64,000 bases of DNA from Gammaproteobacteria bacterium (GTDB lineage Bacteria; Pseudomonadota; Gammaproteobacteria; Pseudomonadales; Pseudohongiellaceae): contig DUBM01000014.1 in the NCBI GenBank assembly GCA_012960305.1, forward strand, positions 62,001-126,000. The letters run 5' to 3'. Both the position numbers and the translations under genes were made by a program. Position 1 is the first letter of the stretch, and each line of letters starts with the position of its first letter. Shown piece by piece: positions 48,253-58,010 of the stretch. A model generated the notes under the pieces. It searched no databases, was not told where the DNA came from, and worked only from the letters and a program-made list of their open reading frames with translations.

Positions 48253-49296
48253 CTATTTCCTGGCAGCTTCTGCTTCTTCTCGTCGAGCCCCGGCCAAAAT
48301 GCCTGTCATCGCATAATTGCCCTCGTGGCAGGCATACTCGTATACCGGACCTTCACTCGGATAAAAACTAAGCTCTGCCGTCCATGGCTGACGGTACACT
48401 TTCGGATCATCAACGGTGAACTGATAAAATATTTCATTTTCGCCATAGCGGCTAAAACGCTCCGTAATCTTCCCTGTCGCCGTGATCGGCACTGGACTTT
48501 CTCGCATTTGCGTGGGGTTGATATTGATGGTTTCAACTATCAAAGTTGCGTTTTCATACCAGCCTCTTGAGTCGCCGAACCAGGGATTCAGAAAGTCTGG
48601 GCGGCGCTGAGATCGGGCTTCTTGTGCTGAGTTATAGGTGGGTATAATACGCGCGTCATGAGCCATTTCAGTCAGCAGTAATACGTGGTCTTGGGTTTGC
48701 ACAAATTGATAGTTACTGTTGTAAGGCGTGGACAGCATTGCCGGGCCGGCTGTGTTGCCAAACCCAATCAGGCAACGTTCCTTCAGGGGCATTGCTTCCG
48801 GACCCGACGCATCGCCAACGCCACTCAAAAAGCGGCTGTCGAAATTAACACGCTGCAGTGACGGATCTGGGTTCTCCAGCCAGGGCACTTGGCCGTTTTC
48901 CGGATCGACAACAAAGGAACTTCGATATTCACCTTTTACTCTGGCAAGTGACGCACCCTGATCGAACCAGAATTGGTTGTAACTGAACAGACCAAAGTCG
49001 CGACTGCCAACCTTGGGCGCACCGGTGTTGGGGTCAAGCTCATCAATCCAACCCGGGGGCCGACCACCAACCGGCGCGACTGCCGCTGTCAGTTGTGCTT
49101 GCTCAGCAGTAACCACCAATGGCGAATCGTCAGGCCTATTTAACCGGGTTATAGACTGATTAGTCCAGGTACCATTCAGTTCTGGTCGTTCCGAATCGGC
49201 GGCAATACAAGTTAGCGGAATAACAGCCAGTGATAATCCCAGACTGATAACTGTTATGAAATTTCTTTTGAAATCGCTTGTTTCCAATTTGCTCAT
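48253..49296 (-). CDS. exported protein of unknown function
   Basis: 347 residues from ATG 49296 (MSKLETSDFKRN), with a signal peptide ending near LTCIAAD. The frame is open from 49350, but the first 18 residues look like a chance extension. Blocks ELNGTWTNQSITRLNRP, VGSRDFGLFSYNQFW, GEYRSSFVVDPENGQVPW, LKERCLIGFGNTAGP and FGDSRGWYENATLIVETINI recur in a family of secreted proteins of environmental proteobacteria with no known role. It probably forms a transcript with the two genes upstream (gap of 228 bp). Confidence 0.8.
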   Translation of the reverse strand: MSKLETSDFKRNFITVISLGLSLAVIPLTCIAADSERPELNGTWTNQSITRLNRPDDSPLVVTAEQAQLTAAVAPVGGRPPGWIDELDPNTGAPKVGSRDFGLFSYNQFWFDQGASLARVKGEYRSSFVVDPENGQVPWLENPDPSLQRVNFDSRFLSGVGDASGPEAMPLKERCLIGFGNTAGPAMLSTPYNSNYQFVQTQDHVLLLTEMAHDARIIPTYNSAQEARSQRRPDFLNPWFGDSRGWYENATLIVETININPTQMRESPVPITATGKITERFSRYGENEIFYQFTVDDPKVYRQPWTAELSFYPSEGPVYEYACHEGNYAMTGILAGARREEAEAARK

Positions 49297-49524
49297 AAGG
49301 ATTCTTCTCACAAAGCTGAAGAATAGGGACAAAAGTATAAATACAGTCATTTACCTATTTGACGATCGGCCATAATTTTGATCAGTAGATGTTCTGCAAA
49401 ACGTTGCCGAAAAAGAAAGGGTGTTTATGATAACTGCACTCATTTTATCAGTACCAATGGAAAAGTTGATGCTGAGGTATCATTTCGCCTTGTTGACCAA
49501 CGTCGGTTAATGGGTGGCCCCATT

Positions 49525-50391
49525 TCACTCGACCACATCCACTCGCACGTAACCGTTGGTCCAGCAACAATAGAACTCGAAACCATAAGTTGGTTCAGCA
49601 GGCCGTTCAGTATCATTGATTGCTTGAATTCGTACGACATAAGAACCGGGTTTATCGAAGGTGGCGGTAGTAGTGGCAACAGCTGCGGCCCTATCCAAAC
49701 GCATTTCTGCCTGGCCAAACTCAACGGCTCCCGGCCCCTGGTGCAGCGTCCAGCTTAACCAGGTGCCGGCTTCGGGATGAGAGATGCGGGCAATCAGCGG
49801 TACCGCTTCTCCCACTTTGGCGATACGAGGCCCTTCCCAGAGTCCGCGACGTCCTCTGAAACTGGGCGGATCGTCATTCAGGCTCAGGTAAGGCGCTGAT
49901 GCATCGCGGCCGCTGGTGGCTTGCTCATCAAGGACGTAGGACGGAATCAGCGACCCCGGCACCGAGAGCTGATTACCCTGAGTTTCCAGTGTCCAGATTA
50001 CGTCAGAGTTACCAAAATCTTCCGGCACTGTCACCGAAAACACACACCAATGGTGTCGATAAAAGCGCGTGAGCTCAGGGTCTGGCACTGGATCGAAGTG
50101 AGTTGGTTGCACGCCATCATAAATAGCTGGCTCGAGCCTGTTGCGTTCACCCAGTGGTACGTCCAGAGTCTGTTCGGTGTTCATATTGAAGTAGCCGAAG
50201 CAAAGTGTGTAGCTACCATCTGGATTGGGAAACCAGCCATCATAGAGCGGAATAACATTCTGCCCTCGCGGTCGCAGCGGATCGGTATTGAAATTATCGA
50301 GGCTTGAAGAAGTCTGGCCCAACAAAGAGCCGATTCCGCTCACCCAGAAGGTGAGCAATATCAGAGCTGCTTTTTTGAAGAGTCTACCCAC
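49525..50391 (-). CDS. secreted CCWTNG protein, copy B (unknown function)
   Basis: 288 residues with signal peptide (to about residue 25, LLGQ). Homologue of the product at 41528-42379, sharing GWFPNPDGSYTLCFGYFN near residue 52, VPEDFGN, an Ig-like GSYVVRIQAINDTERPA and the C-terminal CCWTNGY (Cys275-Cys276). It begins 6 bp after the stop of the cytochrome/PHM-like gene, so here the order is cytochrome first, the reverse of copy A. No catalytic motif is visible; a partner or chaperone role is inference. Confidence 0.85.
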   Translation of the reverse strand: MGRLFKKAALILLTFWVSGIGSLLGQTSSSLDNFNTDPLRPRGQNVIPLYDGWFPNPDGSYTLCFGYFNMNTEQTLDVPLGERNRLEPAIYDGVQPTHFDPVPDPELTRFYRHHWCVFSVTVPEDFGNSDVIWTLETQGNQLSVPGSLIPSYVLDEQATSGRDASAPYLSLNDDPPSFRGRRGLWEGPRIAKVGEAVPLIARISHPEAGTWLSWTLHQGPGAVEFGQAEMRLDRAAAVATTTATFDKPGSYVVRIQAINDTERPAEPTYGFEFYCCWTNGYVRVDVVE

Positions 50392-50397
50392 TGCTGA

Positions 50398-51747
50398 TTA
50401 TTGGCCGTTCTGTGCGGTCAATCTGCCTCGTCGCTCAGCGGATAAGCGTTCAAACTGATCGTCATTTAGATAGGTAATACCGATCCAGGAGTGGGACATC
50501 TCGTCCACCCCACGCTGGCCGAAGACTACCCACTGTCGATGATCTGGGTTGTTGGGATTATCGGCAGTGTTGTCCCATGTGGTGGTAATCATCAACATGG
50601 TTCCCTTGGGCAACAAGGGAGCGACGTCATCTTCGAATTTGTAGGAGATTTGCCAGGAATGATTGTATTTATCCACACGAGAGAGCATCTCGCGACGGCC
50701 ATCGGGGTAGACAGCTTCCAGGGACTGGGCTCGACCTCGCATATGCATGTGTGGCCGGAAGCTGGTGATAAGCGCGGCTCGATTTAACACGCGCACGCCC
50801 TGTTGGGATTTAATTGAATCCGGGGGCAAAATAATATCATTCGCCCATAAGCCTCCAGGTCCGAAATCGGCTGCGAAGAATTGTTCTCCTCTAGTTTGAT
50901 ATTCCGGTTCGTAGCCTTTGGGGTAAAGCCAGACAGCGGCTTGGGCCTGTTCATTGGCAACTACCTGGTCAATAGGAAAATAGTGCAGATTCCAGGTAAT
51001 CTCGCCGTTCGGATAGACCAGCATGCCAGTCCCATCTGGGAACTGATCACCACCTTTGCCCACACCCTGACGGCCAACAGGCCCAGCAGCGCGATTGCCA
51101 TTTTCATCATAAGACACGAGAGTTGCGTGTCCGTGGTGAAGTACTTTTACCCCTAGTGGATAGGAGCCTTTTAATTCCGTGGCACGGATATAACGTGGTC
51201 CGTCGATTAGCCCTTCGAAGGTGGTATTTCGCAGCCACCACTGGTCCTGCGCATTGGCGGTGACAGTATAAGGCGGAGACTTAACGACAAAATCTGGTGG
51301 ACCGAGTAACTCGGCGGTTTGCCAGTCATTCCCCTTCGGTAGTGCTGGTTGGGGTGGCATTGATGCTGGGTCACCCTCCGGCACACCGGATTCAACCCAG
51401 CTTACGATAGTGGTGATTTGCTCATCGCTAAGAGATACATCGTTCTGATAGTTCTGGATGCCGGTAGTCTTGTCCAGGTGCCAGGGAGGCATTTCACGGG
51501 CCTGTACCTTATAGCTGATAAGCCCAGCCCAGGGTTTGACTTCTGCGTAGCTTAATAGAGGCATCGGCCCGATGCCCTCTGGGTTATGGCAGCTTGCGCA
51601 TTTTTCAAACAGAATTGGAGCAACATCTGCACTAAAAGTCGGGATTGACTGTGCTGCTGCCGACATCCAGGGAGTAAGCGCTGTGCCGATTACTAACACT
51701 GCCAAAGGTTTAAAGTAGCCCAACTGAAATCGAGGTTTGCTCTTCAT
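50398..51747 (-). CDS. exported c-type cytochrome fused to a PHM-like copper monooxygenase fold, copy B
   Basis: 449 residues, signal peptide to about residue 33. Heme motif CASCH at 50-54, same position as in copies A and C. Copper-type motifs: HH at 204-205 (KVLHHGHA), His255 (WNLHYFPID), HMH at 333-335 (RPHMHMRG) and Met417 (DEMSHSW). The segments REMPPWHLDKTTGIQNYQND and SLSDEQI are almost identical to copy A, so the two are close paralogues. GTG/ATG choice is simple: ATG at 51747. Substrate unknown. Confidence 0.8.
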   Translation of the reverse strand: MKSKPRFQLGYFKPLAVLVIGTALTPWMSAAAQSIPTFSADVAPILFEKCASCHNPEGIGPMPLLSYAEVKPWAGLISYKVQAREMPPWHLDKTTGIQNYQNDVSLSDEQITTIVSWVESGVPEGDPASMPPQPALPKGNDWQTAELLGPPDFVVKSPPYTVTANAQDQWWLRNTTFEGLIDGPRYIRATELKGSYPLGVKVLHHGHATLVSYDENGNRAAGPVGRQGVGKGGDQFPDGTGMLVYPNGEITWNLHYFPIDQVVANEQAQAAVWLYPKGYEPEYQTRGEQFFAADFGPGGLWANDIILPPDSIKSQQGVRVLNRAALITSFRPHMHMRGRAQSLEAVYPDGRREMLSRVDKYNHSWQISYKFEDDVAPLLPKGTMLMITTTWDNTADNPNNPDHRQWVVFGQRGVDEMSHSWIGITYLNDDQFERLSAERRGRLTAQNGQ

Positions 51748-51926
51748 TGCTAGTCTCCCAGTTTCTGGAACAGATAGAATAAAAGCCGCGTCGCTAATTG
51801 TCCATCAAAAAGCTAAAGTACGGCAAACCAAAAAACAAACCGAGTTGGGAAACAGGTCTGAATTCCAGCTTTCAGAACGCAGAAAAAATATGTCGTCCAG
51901 CCTAGCGCGCTTAACGGTTTAGAATA

Positions 51927-53362
51927 ATGATGACCTCTCAAACACTCATTCTGACAGGCGTCGGGATCTACATGGCGATCATCATCGCTGTCGGCTTCTT
52001 TGCCTCACGCAAATCCCATTCACTAACAGATTTCATGGTTGCCGGTCTCAATATGCCGTTGTGGCTGTGCTCCATTTCAGTATTCGCCACCTGGTTTGGC
52101 GGGCCCCCATGATGGGTGCGGTAATCGCAGCCTATGACGGTGACACTCTGTTGATGATTGGCGAGCCGTTCAGCTCGGGTATCGCACTGTTGCTAACCGG
52201 TCTGTTCTTCGCGAAGTTATATCGGCGAACTAGGCGGCTAACCTGGCCTGAATTTTTTGAGGCGCGCTTCGGTAAAGTGGCCGGAGCCTTGGGTTCGATT
52301 GCAGATATTGGGGCACACGTCGTCTGATTGGGCGGCATGCTCCTGACCTTCGGTGTGCTTTTTGAATCACTGGTAGGTGCCGATATGGTTGTTGGCATTT
52401 TCGGCGGGCTGCTGGTAATCATCGTATATACAATGGTCGGTGGAATGTGGGCTGTTGCACTAACTGATTTTGTACAAATGCTAGTCATTGTTGCTGGCAT
52501 GTTTGTCCTGCTGTACTTCGTACTGGATGATGCCGGTGGCTGGATGAACGTGGTGACTCAGTTGCCAGAAAACTCGTTCCGGCCGATACCCCTCGAACAC
52601 ACATTTGGCAACTGGATCGAGCATATCCATGTCTTACTGGCATTAGGTGTTGCCGGCATAGCAAGCTCGACTATTATTCAGCGTGCCTTGTCTGCCCGCA
52701 CTGAGTCAGTCGCGCAAACCTCCTTCTTGCTGGCCGGCTTCGGTTATCTCACCATTGGACTGATTTCTCTCATGCTTGGGTTCACTGCATTCGTGACGAT
52801 GCCTGGTCTTGAGGACTCGAATTCGGTTCTCACCGCGCTTGCGCTCAAACATCTGCACCCGGTTTTTGTTGCCGTGTTTGTCGGTGCGATACTGTCAGCT
52901 GTCTTAAGTACGTCAGACAGTATCTTGCTGAGTGTCTCCTCGGTTGTCAGCACCAATTTATTACCGCTGGTAAGCAATGAGCCGAGCGAGAAATTGCGCC
53001 TGCTGGTGGCTCGTTTGACAATGCCAGTCTGCGGCTTGATCGCGACCTATTTTGCCCTTAGTTCCAATAGCATCGTCCAAGTTATTCTCGATTCAACGGC
53101 GCCTTTGTTGGCCGCTATTATCGTGCCGTTTGTTTTATGTTTCTGGTGGGAAAAAGCCAATCGCTTCGGCGCTCTTGCCGGAATATTTGGCGGGCTCATC
53201 ACCTGGCTAGGCGCAGCTACCATCGGCACGGGCTTTCCGCCCGATCTTATCGGCTTTGTAGTGTCTGCAATCGCAATGACAGTGGTTACTCTATTGACCC
53301 AGAAAATCGATCCACCGAAACCGCTGACGGATATTGACGGCGATCCAATCGAATTGAATTGA
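51927..53362 (+). pseudogene. sodium:solute symporter, disrupted by a frameshift and a stop
   Basis: The SSS-family permease starts at ATG 51927 (HSLTDFMVAGLNMPLWL), then leaves frame near 52100 in GGCGGGCCCCCATG. Adding one base there restores TWFGG-PMMGAVIAAYDGD and the frame to 52324. There a TGA (52325-52327) replaces a Trp in HVV-LGGMLLTFG, and the frame continues to 53362 (MVGGMWAVALTDFVQMLVI, ILSAVLSTSDSILL). About 12 membrane segments would be present. A homopolymer frameshift could be a sequencing error; the TGA is a second, independent lesion. Confidence 0.85.
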
Positions 53363-53592
53363 AATAAATTGTCCAGCCGTGTTGGTAAGTACGAATGAAT
53401 GGGCGAATCTAACTGCAGCTGGCATTGGCAGACAAAAATGCTAATAATTGTTGTTCGATTTTTTCAGAGACTTCAGGAACTGATCGAGATCATTGCATCA
53501 ACAGGCTAAGGAAATCTGATAAAGTTGGGTAACAGATTCTAATGATGCAATACCACTGGTTAAGCAGATCATTGAATTAGAAAGGAAACATT

Positions 53593-54981
53593 ATGAACCA
53601 CAAATGTAAAAACCCACTCTCTTTTGTTCAAGTACTTTCCCCGTTGGTAGCACTGCTCAGCGCTTCAACAGGAGCTTTGGCGCAGTCGGCTGAAGCACCG
53701 ACTTATTATGGGGAAGCCCTTGATGCATTAAGTCGTAACTGTGCCGAATGCCATCGGCCAGAAGGTCCTAATCTGGGCGGAGTGCAAGCGCCGTTTTCTG
53801 TCCTGAGTTTTGAGGAGGCAAAAATTTGGGCGCCATTGATATCCCTGCGACTAAAAGACGGGTCAATGCCTCCTTGGGGAGCGCACCAACAACATCAGGG
53901 AACATTCAAGAACGAACGTTATATATCTGATGAGGACAAGCAGCTTCTGATTGGCTGGGTTGAGGCAGGTGCAATCGAAGGTGATGCCAACGAACAGTCT
54001 ACTTCAGATGAACTTGCTCTTAGCGCACCGGCGAATGAGCCTACACTAGCACCAGACGGATCCATGTGGTGGATGGGAGTGCCCGATGCGACAGTTGCTT
54101 TTGCTGACCCGATACAGGTATGCGAAGAAGCAACAGATTGGCAACCCACGATACTCATGCACCGTACTGGCGGTGATTTGAGCAAGCATCAATGGGCTCA
54201 AGCATCAGAGATCCGGCCTGGCAGTTCCACAATGCACCACGGGACATCCAACTATCTGGGAGTGGCCGTTCCTGGTCGAGGCCCTCAAGTCTATCCAGAT
54301 GGGTGGGGCTTTCTTCTACCCGCGGATCCATTTATTACCCTTAATATGCACTATGCCAAGCAGTCAGGCCCTGGCACTGCTGTGGAAGATAACACCGTTG
54401 GTGGTTTCCTCTTCTATGAGCCCGGCGACATAATCGACTACGTGGTTCAAAACACGATCCCAATGAACACCGACATTGTAATTCCACCAGGCGATCCTAA
54501 CTACATGGCGACTCATGAGCACACAATCGAGGAAGAGATTCTCCTGCTTGCGCTGGCTCCTCATTCTCACTATCGCGGCAAGGCCGTAAAGATTGAACTG
54601 GAACTGACTGGTGTAGATGAGCTGGAAACTCTGTTGTGGGTTCCAGACTATGACTTCAACTGGCAATTCCACTATGAGTACCATGAGCCGAGATTGCTTC
54701 CAGCCGGAGCAAAGATGCATGTGACCTGGTGGTTTGACAACTCCGCCGAAAACCTGGCGAATCCCGACCCTACGGCCGAAGTTCGTTATGGTCTTCGATC
54801 ATCGGATGAAATGATGAACGCTCGCTATTACTTTACCAAGGCCCAGCCACAGGGAATCGTAGTGGGAGATGCAATCCCCGAATCCATACTCGCCCAGGCT
54901 CGACGCTCGGAACAATATTACCGGAGCCAGCAGGCAGGCTGGGATACGAAAAATATTAGCCAGCTGTGCAGACCACAGTAG
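53593..54981 (+). CDS. exported c-type cytochrome fused to a PHM-like copper monooxygenase fold, copy C
   Basis: 462 residues, signal peptide to about residue 31 (GALAQS). Heme motif CAECH at 50-54. Copper-type residues: HH at 215-216 (TMHHGTSN), His253 (LNMHYAKQ), HSH at 324-326 (LAPHSHYRG) and Met407 or Met408 (SDEMMNA). It is more distant from copies A and B and has no CCWTNG neighbour; instead a cupin and a PQQ dehydrogenase follow. The dehydrogenase could pass electrons to the cytochrome, which is inference. Confidence 0.8.
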   Translation: MNHKCKNPLSFVQVLSPLVALLSASTGALAQSAEAPTYYGEALDALSRNCAECHRPEGPNLGGVQAPFSVLSFEEAKIWAPLISLRLKDGSMPPWGAHQQHQGTFKNERYISDEDKQLLIGWVEAGAIEGDANEQSTSDELALSAPANEPTLAPDGSMWWMGVPDATVAFADPIQVCEEATDWQPTILMHRTGGDLSKHQWAQASEIRPGSSTMHHGTSNYLGVAVPGRGPQVYPDGWGFLLPADPFITLNMHYAKQSGPGTAVEDNTVGGFLFYEPGDIIDYVVQNTIPMNTDIVIPPGDPNYMATHEHTIEEEILLLALAPHSHYRGKAVKIELELTGVDELETLLWVPDYDFNWQFHYEYHEPRLLPAGAKMHVTWWFDNSAENLANPDPTAEVRYGLRSSDEMMNARYYFTKAQPQGIVVGDAIPESILAQARRSEQYYRSQQAGWDTKNISQLCRPQ

Positions 54982-55137
54982 CACCCTAGAAAACAGACCG
55001 CGCTCTCGTGAGCGAATCAGGGACAACGTGGTCCAAACACTTTAATTTATAGCTTAAAAATTACAAAGAGGAATACTCAGTAGAATACCGATATCTCCTT
55101 CTACTTAACTCTCAATCTATTAAACAAGGAACTTAGT

Positions 55138-55587
55138 ATGACTTTCAAATCCAGACTAACGATTGCATTTCTTTGTGTAGGACTTCTTTCTCCTGCTATA
55201 GCAAATAGCCAGGAGTCAAAAACAGTGCTTCCCACCAAAATCACTAAAGACGATGCAGCAGGAATGCTCTTTCAGCGCGACGATGTGACAGAAACTACAC
55301 ACGCAGATGGTCATCAGACTGCAAGCGTCACTTCAATGGCTAGTAGCGATGGAAAATTTCATAGCGGCATGTATCGCTCAACTAAAACTCGCTTTGAGAT
55401 CAGTGAACCTTATGGTGTCGATGAATTTATGTATTTTCTAAGCGGCAGTGTCAACCTGATTTCCAAAGACGGTAGTGTGATGACAGTGCACGCGGGCGAA
55501 GCTATAACAATGCCTAAGGAATGGACAGGAACCTGGGATACGGATGGTTTTGAGAAGATTTGGGTAATCCATTCGTCTGACGACTAG
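55138..55587 (+). CDS. exported cupin-domain protein
   Basis: 149 residues with signal peptide (to about residue 24, IANSQ). One DUF861-type cupin: MYRSTKTRFEISEPYGVDEF, FLSGSVNLISKDGSVMTVHA and MPKEWTGTWDTDGFEKIWVI. The metal histidines of enzymatic cupins are not obvious, so it may be a binding protein. It lies between the copy C cytochrome and the PQQ dehydrogenase on the same strand. Confidence 0.8.
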   Translation: MTFKSRLTIAFLCVGLLSPAIANSQESKTVLPTKITKDDAAGMLFQRDDVTETTHADGHQTASVTSMASSDGKFHSGMYRSTKTRFEISEPYGVDEFMYFLSGSVNLISKDGSVMTVHAGEAITMPKEWTGTWDTDGFEKIWVIHSSDD

Positions 55588-55764
55588 GTTCACAGCAGCA
55601 CCAAGCTCTTTTGGTTGATCCTTTTATTGATTGGTACTTTTATAAAAAGCATCTTTCTTGAAAGCAATTTTATTGAAACGCTTTTTTATTGAAAGTACCT
55701 CTATTAATAATGTCTGCATTCACTAATGCTTACTGTTGTGAGCATTCATTCAGAGGTCGTTGTC

Positions 55765-57786
55765 ATGCCTGCGATAAAAAAACAAATCGTCAGAAAGCGC
55801 TTTATCAAAAATCTAAGCATTTCCTTGGTTTCGATTGCTTTGATTCCTCTTGTCGTTAAAGCACAGACTGTTGAAGAAGGTGCTTGGAGTTACTTTGGTG
55901 GCGACAATAATTTCAATCGCTACTCTCCAGTAGATCAGATCAATCCAGATAATGTGGACCAACTCAGTATCCTGTGGCGCAGAGATGCTACCGCTGCTTC
56001 TCTACGAGAAGAATACAATGGCATGGGTTTTGAGAAAAACCTGCGATCAACGCCACTGTTAATAGACGGTGTTTTATACGCACCCAATATTTTCGGATTA
56101 GTGGAAGCGTTCGATCCGGCAACCGGTGAAACAATCTGGACACAAGAGCCCTATCAACCAACCTTATTAGAAGCGGCTGGCATTAGTACCCGCGGCATTG
56201 CCTACTGGCAACAGGGCATCGATCAAAGACTCATGGTGGTGCGAGGCAGCTATCTCTACGCCTTAAACCCACAAACCGGCGAACCCTTCCCTGATTTTGG
56301 TCGCGAGGAACCGGGCAGAATTAATCTTGCCTACAGTGCTGCCAATGCAAATAACTTTTCATTGACCACGTCTCCTTTGGTGATTGGTAATACTGCAGTG
56401 TTAGGCGGTTTTCTAAATGGTGCCGGCGATGGCGGTAGTCGCAAAGAAGCAGCACCGGAAAATATTCGCGGCTTTGATGTTAGAACTGGCGAGCTTAAGT
56501 GGGAATTTAATGTAGTACCACAAGCTGGAGAGTTTGGTTACGACACTTGGGAAGACGGATCCGCCGAATGGTCCGGCGACATAGGATCCTGGTGTTGTAT
56601 GTCGGCCGACGATGAACTCGGCATTGTTTATGTGCCCTTAGGCGCGCCAACTTCCGCTTACTATGGCGGTCATCGGCCAGGTGATAACTTGTTCTCCAAT
56701 AGTCTTGTGGCATTGGATGCTGAAACTGGTGAAAGAATTTGGCATTTCCAAATGATCCATCATGGTCTTTGGGAGTACGATAATGGCAGCCCTCCTATTC
56801 TGGGTGACATCACAGTAAACGGTCGCACCATCAAAGCCGTTATGCAGGCTAACAAAAACGGTTTCGTTTATGTGTTCGATCGCAGCAATGGTGAACCAGT
56901 ATGGCCAATTGTAGAAACAGCCGTTCCTCAATCCATTGTCGAAGGCGAAGCAACTTCCGCAACGCAACCAATACCATCTAAGCCTCCCGCTTTCGACCGC
57001 CAAGGTTTAACGCTTGATGATTTGATAGACTTTACGCCAGCACTGCGCTATCAAGCTCTTGAGCTTGTCGAAAATTTCACTCTTGGTCCGCTCTATACAC
57101 CACCCTCCCCGTGGATCGAAGGAGGCAATCAGGGAACCCTAACACTGCCCAGCACCTGGGGAGCCGGAAACTGGAATACTGGCGCTTTCGACCCTGAAAC
57201 TGGAATGTACTTTGCTGTTTCTTACTCCTCGGCAGATAATTTGGGAATCACTCCAACCACTTCTGACTCAGCAACAATGACTCATACAATAGCTCAAGGG
57301 GCAAGAGGCACACCGGATATCCAGGGAATTCCTATATTCAAGCCCCCTTATGGTCGTGTGACAGCATTGAATATGAATACCGGAGAACTGGAATGGTCAG
57401 TAGCGAATGGCGACGGGCCTCGTGACCACCCCTTGTTAAGAGATTTAGATCTACCTCCTTTAGGCACTCCTAATCGACCGGCACCTCTAGTAACCAAGTC
57501 TCTCTTGTTCGTTGGTGAAGGCAGCGACGCAGTTGTCGGAACTGTGCCAGGTGGTGGTGGCTACTATGATGGTGACGACACTGGTTTCGATGAGTCCTGG
57601 CGTTGGGGGACATTGTTCAGAGCTTACGATAAGTCGACGGGAGCCACAGTTTTTGAAATAGATCTTGCTGCAGGCACCACCGGTGCACCTATGACTTACA
57701 TGCATGAAGGCAAACAGTATATTGTTGTGGCAGTTTCGTCCCGAGCGACTGAGCCTGAATGGATAGCTTTGGGACTTAGCGAATAA
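55765..57786 (+). CDS. PQQ-dependent dehydrogenase (quinoprotein, eight-bladed propeller)
   Basis: 673 residues from ATG 55765, with GAGGT seven bases upstream; the open frame from 55726 adds 13 unlikely residues. Signal peptide to about residue 34 (VVKAQT). Propeller docking motifs recur (AFDPATGETIWTQE, VALDAETGERIWHFQ, LNMNTGELEWSV), as in membrane-type glucose/alcohol dehydrogenases lacking a cytochrome domain. Vicinal Cys277-Cys278 occur in GSWCCMSADDELG, where relatives usually have WSxMS. Substrate unknown, probably an alcohol or sugar. Electrons would go to a periplasmic cytochrome. Confidence 0.9.
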   Translation: MPAIKKQIVRKRFIKNLSISLVSIALIPLVVKAQTVEEGAWSYFGGDNNFNRYSPVDQINPDNVDQLSILWRRDATAASLREEYNGMGFEKNLRSTPLLIDGVLYAPNIFGLVEAFDPATGETIWTQEPYQPTLLEAAGISTRGIAYWQQGIDQRLMVVRGSYLYALNPQTGEPFPDFGREEPGRINLAYSAANANNFSLTTSPLVIGNTAVLGGFLNGAGDGGSRKEAAPENIRGFDVRTGELKWEFNVVPQAGEFGYDTWEDGSAEWSGDIGSWCCMSADDELGIVYVPLGAPTSAYYGGHRPGDNLFSNSLVALDAETGERIWHFQMIHHGLWEYDNGSPPILGDITVNGRTIKAVMQANKNGFVYVFDRSNGEPVWPIVETAVPQSIVEGEATSATQPIPSKPPAFDRQGLTLDDLIDFTPALRYQALELVENFTLGPLYTPPSPWIEGGNQGTLTLPSTWGAGNWNTGAFDPETGMYFAVSYSSADNLGITPTTSDSATMTHTIAQGARGTPDIQGIPIFKPPYGRVTALNMNTGELEWSVANGDGPRDHPLLRDLDLPPLGTPNRPAPLVTKSLLFVGEGSDAVVGTVPGGGGYYDGDDTGFDESWRWGTLFRAYDKSTGATVFEIDLAAGTTGAPMTYMHEGKQYIVVAVSSRATEPEWIALGLSE

Positions 57787-58010
57787 GACTGTATTTTTAC
57801 TCTGACAGCTGAGATTAATACTTTTAATAGCATGGGGATTTATACTAACAAAAAGTTTAAGGAAGTTAATTGGACGCCGACGATCCAAGAAAGCCAGAAA
57901 TTATCATAAATCCTAAAATTCAAGACTGGCTATTCTTTCTCAAAGTCGCCACAGCATTGAACATGTTGCGAAGTCTTTCCTAAATTAGAATTTTCGCTCC
58001 ACCTTTACCG

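Noticed and set aside
49378..49758. Open frame of 126 codons opposite the CCWTNG copy B gene
   Set aside because: It is mostly antisense to a supported gene with a signal peptide and a homologue elsewhere in the window.
55633..55699. GGTACTTT/AAAGTACC inverted repeat with TTTATTGAAA repeats before the PQQ dehydrogenase
   Set aside because: The arms are only 8 bases with a 51-base spacer and the repeats are AT-rich; too weak to call a regulatory element.
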